From an uncultured Dorea sp. (GTDB lineage: Bacteria; Bacillota; Clostridia; Lachnospirales; Lachnospiraceae), in assembly GCA_947647815.1 (NCBI GenBank), contig CANSLW010000002.1, forward strand, positions 1 to 46,176: a DNA stretch of 46,176 nt, in the 5' to 3' direction. Under the pieces are notes generated by a model. It worked only from the letters and a program-made list of their open reading frames with translations, searched no databases and was not told the origin of the DNA. The position numbers were made by a program, and so were the translations under genes. Within the stretch, counting starts at the first letter, position 1, and the number at the start of each line of letters is the position of its first letter. Of this stretch, positions 43,566-46,176 are shown one piece after another.

Positions 43566-44266
43566 TTCAGAAATCTCACGAAGGGGATGAAGAAGCAAAA
43601 GCACGTCTTGTGGAAGAAAACACAGGGTTGGTCTGGTGTATCGTTAAGAGGTTCTACAACAGAGGCGTAGAGGCGGAGGATTTATTTCAGATTGGAAATA
43701 TTGGGCTTTTGAAGGCAATTGATAAGTTTGATTTGTCATATGATGTGAAATTTTCTACTTATGCCGTACCGATGATCTCAGGTGAGATTAAACGGTTCTT
43801 AAGAGACGACGGAATGATAAAGGTCAGCCGCTCGCTGAAAGAACTGGCGTATAAGGCATATCTATGTCAGGAGAAGCTTCAGGAGCAGTGGGGAAGGGAG
43901 CCTACGATTCAGGAGATTGCCGGACATCTTGGAGTAGAGACGGAAGAATTGACCCAGGCATTGGATGCAAGTGGTGATATTGAATCCCTGTACAAGCCTA
44001 TTTACCAGAAGGAAGGGCAGGAGGTCAGGCTGATGGACAAGCTTCCTGAGAAGGAAGGAGAGGAAGAGCAGATTCTGAATCATATGCTTCTTAAGCAATT
44101 ACTGACCTATCTGGATAAAGAAGAACGGCGTCTTATCTATCTTCGGTATTTTGCAAATAAGACTCAGACTCAGGTGGGAGCAGTTCTTGGGATATCCCAG
44201 GTACAGGTATCTCGTATGGAGAAAAAAATATTAAAAAATCTACGTGAACGAATCCGTATAGTTTGA
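43544..44266 (+). CDS. sigF: RNA polymerase sigma-F factor
   Basis: Forespore sigma factor of 240 aa. Region 2 is at about residues 25-95 (NTGLVWCIVKRFYNRG, EDLFQIGNIGLLKAIDKFD, FSTYAVPMISGEIKRFLRDDG), region 3 at about 105-150, and region 4 at about 190-235 (RRLIYLRYFANKTQTQVGAVLGISQVQVSRMEKKIL). It belongs to the SigB/F/G type; the spoIIA operon setting makes it sigma-F. Its last codons contain the -35 of the next promoter. Confidence 0.97.
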   Translation: MDHTIALIQKSHEGDEEAKARLVEENTGLVWCIVKRFYNRGVEAEDLFQIGNIGLLKAIDKFDLSYDVKFSTYAVPMISGEIKRFLRDDGMIKVSRSLKELAYKAYLCQEKLQEQWGREPTIQEIAGHLGVETEELTQALDASGDIESLYKPIYQKEGQEVRLMDKLPEKEGEEEQILNHMLLKQLLTYLDKEERRLIYLRYFANKTQTQVGAVLGISQVQVSRMEKKILKNLRERIRIV

Positions 44267-44284
44267 AAAAAAAAGTCCATACTA
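44256..44284 (+). promoter_or_regulatory. Sigma-G (forespore) promoter of the spoVA operon
   Basis: GTATA at 44256-44260, a 17-base spacer and CATACTA at 44278-44284 match the Bacillus sigma-G consensus (GYATR, 17-18 bases, CATnnTA) exactly. The -35 lies inside the last codons of sigF. The start point near 44291 is about 25 bases before the next gene. The spoVA operon is sigma-G dependent in Bacillus. Confidence 0.75.
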
Positions 44285-44315
44285 AGTCTCAAAAAGGAAT
44301 GAAGAAGGTGGAAGT

Positions 44316-44471
44316 ATGGATGAGGCAAGAAGAAAACTCAGGATATGTCTGTTCTGTGTTGTAATGGCGGCAGTGATTATTGGAGCTATTTATTATATTA
44401 ATGATGTGAGTAACAGCAGCAGTATTAATGAAGGAACGCTGGTTGTAAGTGAAGCAGAAAGCAGGGGATAG
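44316..44471 (+). CDS. Small single-pass membrane protein, 51 aa, first gene of the spoVA unit
   Basis: ATG at 44316 opens a frame of 51 codons ending in TAG at 44469-44471: basic start MDEARRKLR, a hydrophobic helix at about residues 9-27 (ICLFCVVMAAVIIGAIYYI), then a polar Ser/Glu tail to AESRG. AAGGTGG is 4 bases upstream. It ends 2 bases before spoVAA and follows a sigma-G promoter, so it should be made in the forespore with the SpoVA proteins. I do not know a named family. Confidence 0.75.
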   Translation: MDEARRKLRICLFCVVMAAVIIGAIYYINDVSNSSSINEGTLVVSEAESRG

Positions 44472-44473
44472 AT

Positions 44474-45148
44474 ATGGCAGGCAGCAGTGAGACAGTATAC
44501 ATCAAAGCAGACCGGAACGTGGAGGTTACAAAACCAGTTGTTACATTGGGTGACGTCCTTACAATGGAGTGCTCTAACCCGGCGGTGATGGCAAAATTAA
44601 AGACCATCAAATTATTAAAATTCCATCATACGGATAAGAAGCATCAGAACCGCATTGCCGTATCGATTCTTAAGGTGATTCAGTGTATTCATGAATGTTG
44701 TCCTAATCTAGATGTGCAGAATATGGGAGAGACAGATTTTATTGTCACTTATGAAGAACAGCAGACGTCCGGCGGTATGATGCATTATACGAAGATTGTG
44801 CTTGTGGTCATAATCAGTTTCACAGGGGCGGCATTTTCGATTATGGCATTCAACAATGACGTTGATGTTCCTAAGATGTTTTCGCAGATATATGAATTGA
44901 TGACAGGACAGCAGTCTGACGGATTCACTATATTAGAGCTGACATACTGCATTGGGCTGATTATCGGGATATTGACATTTTTTAACCATTTTGGCAAGAA
45001 GAAATTCACCGTGGACCCGACTCCGATGGAGGTGGAGATGCGCTTGTATGAGAATGATATTCAGACCACCTTGATTGAGACATATTCCAGAAAGGAGAAA
45101 GAACTGGATGTGGGCAGCACAGATTCTAATGGCAGTCATCGGACTTAG
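44474..45148 (+). CDS. spoVAA: Stage V sporulation protein AA
   Basis: SpoVAA (224 aa) is part of the SpoVA set that moves dipicolinic acid into the forespore and out at germination. The N-terminal domain (about 1-100) starts TVYIKADRNVEV and contains VTLGDVL; two membrane helices lie at about 106-126 and 152-172, separated by the conserved NNDVDVPKMFSQIYELMTG. The C-terminal part ends in a polar tail. Size and order with spoVAB, C and D support the name. Its end overlaps spoVAB by 41 bases. Confidence 0.93.
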   Translation: MAGSSETVYIKADRNVEVTKPVVTLGDVLTMECSNPAVMAKLKTIKLLKFHHTDKKHQNRIAVSILKVIQCIHECCPNLDVQNMGETDFIVTYEEQQTSGGMMHYTKIVLVVIISFTGAAFSIMAFNNDVDVPKMFSQIYELMTGQQSDGFTILELTYCIGLIIGILTFFNHFGKKKFTVDPTPMEVEMRLYENDIQTTLIETYSRKEKELDVGSTDSNGSHRT

Positions 45149-45524
45149 CGCGGGAATGGTGGTGGCGGGAGGACTCTTTTCATTTATCAGCGGCCTTGGC
45201 GTCATCTCGGATTTTGCGGACAGGACACATACCGGAGAACATATCATGCTGTATGAAGACAGTGTGGCGCTTGGCGGAATCCTGGGAAATATATTTTTTA
45301 TTTATCGCATCACAATTCCTTACGGTGCATGGATGGCGCCTGTATTTGGCCTGTTCGGGGGAATATTCGTAGGATGCTGGTCGATGGCGCTGGCGGAGAT
45401 TCTGAATGTATTTCCCATTTTCGTGCGGCGGGCGAAAGTACTTCGGGGAATTCCCTATATTATCCTTGGTGTGGCAATCGGAAAAGGACTTGGGGCACTG
45501 TTATTTTTCTTTAATAGATTCTAA
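45108..45524 (+). CDS. spoVAB: Stage V sporulation protein AB
   Basis: SpoVAB (138 aa, family about 140) is a membrane protein with four hydrophobic segments and the family pattern SAGMVVAGGLFSFISGLGVI, YEDSVALGGILGN and the end LGVAIGKGLGALLFF. An earlier TTG at 45075 is in frame, but AAAGGAG at 45091-45097 with 10 bases spacing points to the ATG at 45108, which also gives the usual N-terminus. It overlaps the end of spoVAA and is followed directly by spoVAC. Confidence 0.93.
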   Translation: MWAAQILMAVIGLSAGMVVAGGLFSFISGLGVISDFADRTHTGEHIMLYEDSVALGGILGNIFFIYRITIPYGAWMAPVFGLFGGIFVGCWSMALAEILNVFPIFVRRAKVLRGIPYIILGVAIGKGLGALLFFFNRF

Positions 45525-45545
45525 TGGATGCAGGAGGGAACAAAA

Positions 45546-46004
45546 TTGGATAAACAAAGACAGCAGCAGGCATATGAGAATTATGTAAAACAGAAGACGC
45601 CCGTCCATAATCTACCGGCGAATATGGCGAAGGCATTTGTCGCAGGAGGTGTTATCTGTACAATTGGGCAGGTTATCCTAAGTTGTTGTGAGAAGCTTGG
45701 ACTTGACAAAGATATCAGTGGGGGATGGACTTCTATGATTCTGGTTCTGTGCAGCGTATTGCTGACAGGATTTAACATCTATCCTCGTATAGCAAAATGG
45801 GGAGGCGCCGGCACATTAGTACCGATTACCGGATTCGCCAATTCTGTGGCGGCGCCGGCAATTGAATATAAGAAGGAAGGACAGGTCATGGGAATCGGAT
45901 GTAAGATATTCACCATAGCCGGACCGGTAATCTTGTATGGGACGTTTACAAGCTGGCTTCTGGGGCTGGGGTATTGGCTTCTGAAGGCCAGTAGGATTCT
46001 GTGA
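45546..46004 (+). CDS. spoVAC: Stage V sporulation protein AC
   Basis: SpoVAC (152 aa from this start), a mechanosensitive-channel-like membrane protein of the SpoVA complex. It has the family patterns NMAKAFVAGGVICTIGQ, GWTSMILVLCSVLLTG, IAKWGGAGTLVPITGFANSV and PAIEYKKEGQVMGIG. An ATG at 45528 is in frame but has no ribosome site; AGGAGGG at 45532-45538 lies 7 bases before the TTG at 45546, so TTG is the likely start. This matches the length of known SpoVAC. Confidence 0.95.
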   Translation: MDKQRQQQAYENYVKQKTPVHNLPANMAKAFVAGGVICTIGQVILSCCEKLGLDKDISGGWTSMILVLCSVLLTGFNIYPRIAKWGGAGTLVPITGFANSVAAPAIEYKKEGQVMGIGCKIFTIAGPVILYGTFTSWLLGLGYWLLKASRIL

Positions 46005-46038
46005 CAGAAAATTCAGAAAGAAAAGAGGGTATGGACAG

Positions 46039-46176
46039 ATGGTAAAAGGATTACAAAGTATAGCATTTGAAGAATCCCCCTATCTGGTCAGCAGTGCTTC
46101 TGTTGCCGGAAAAAAGGAGGGAGAAGGACCTCTTGGCAAGATGTTTGATATGGTAGAGAATGAAGACCTGTTTGGT
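46039..46176 (+). CDS. spoVAD: Stage V sporulation protein AD, N-terminal part (3' truncated by window)
   Basis: The first 46 codons of a gene that runs out of the window. MVKGLQSIAFEESPYLVSS, then ASVAGKKEGEGPLGKMFD is the conserved beginning of SpoVAD, a thiolase-like protein that binds dipicolinic acid. AGAGGG lies about 9 bases before the ATG at 46039. An ATG at 46031 is in another frame and stops at once. Confidence 0.9.
   Translation, partial: MVKGLQSIAFEESPYLVSSASVAGKKEGEGPLGKMFDMVENEDLFG

Overview
The window looks like a chromosomal piece of a motile, spore-forming, low-to-mid-GC Firmicute, most likely a member of the Lachnospiraceae/Clostridia. The evidence is a Gram-positive type flagellar export and chemotaxis cluster (CheC, CheD, CheV, FlhO/FlhP-type rod proteins, no L- or P-ring genes), a T-box in front of valS, an LtaS-like sulfatase, and a sporulation block (spoIIAA-spoIIAB-sigF followed by spoVA). 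I saw no rRNA, tRNA, CRISPR array, transposase or integrase.

Region 1 (1-14.1 kb, + strand) is one dense flagellar/chemotaxis block: the 3' end of fliN/fliY, fliO, fliP, fliQ, fliR, flhB, flhA, the motility sigma factor fliA, two FlgF/FlgG-family rod proteins, cheC, cheD, cheV, a degenerate EAL-HDOD protein, an unusual HExxH/CxxC putative zinc protein, and a chemoreceptor with a CZB-like zinc motif in its extracytoplasmic domain. flhF and flhG are absent from their usual place between flhA and fliA. The block ends with a 187-bp multi-hairpin element and a bidirectional terminator.

Region 2 (14.1-15.9 kb, - strand) is a two-gene unit: a Soj/ParA ATPase and, overlapping it by one base, a protein with a basic N-terminus, a long Pro/Glu repeat linker and a C-terminal ComFB domain. 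There is no parB. I regard this as the best candidate for an undescribed system: a ParA-type positioning module with a ComFB effector, inserted in the flagellar cluster.

Region 3 (15.9-24.4 kb) continues motility with fliD, fliS and a FlgN/FliT-like chaperone candidate. After a terminator come a - strand secreted C39-like peptidase and a divergent + strand unit of an FtsE-like ATPase, a nucleotidyltransferase-fold protein with an altered active-site motif and a probable ATT start, and a second chemoreceptor. Two copies of a 21-bp pseudo-palindrome lie in the divergent promoter region.

Region 4 (24.4-42.5 kb) is mixed housekeeping and accessory: a small unknown gene and a soluble hybrid histidine kinase; a DUF885 metallopeptidase-like protein, a YitT protein with a promoter/attenuator-like leader and a MATE transporter (all - strand); an AEC transporter; a Sel1-repeat protein; a valine T-box with valS; an LtaS-like sulfatase, folC, an unlisted 44-residue gene, and a TPR-membrane-TPR protein. 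A second multi-hairpin element and a terminator follow.

Region 5 (42.8-46.2 kb) is the forespore regulon: spoIIAA, spoIIAB and sigF overlap or abut. A sequence matching the sigma-G promoter consensus then precedes a 51-residue single-pass membrane protein gene, spoVAA, spoVAB, spoVAC and the first 46 codons of spoVAD, which runs off the end.
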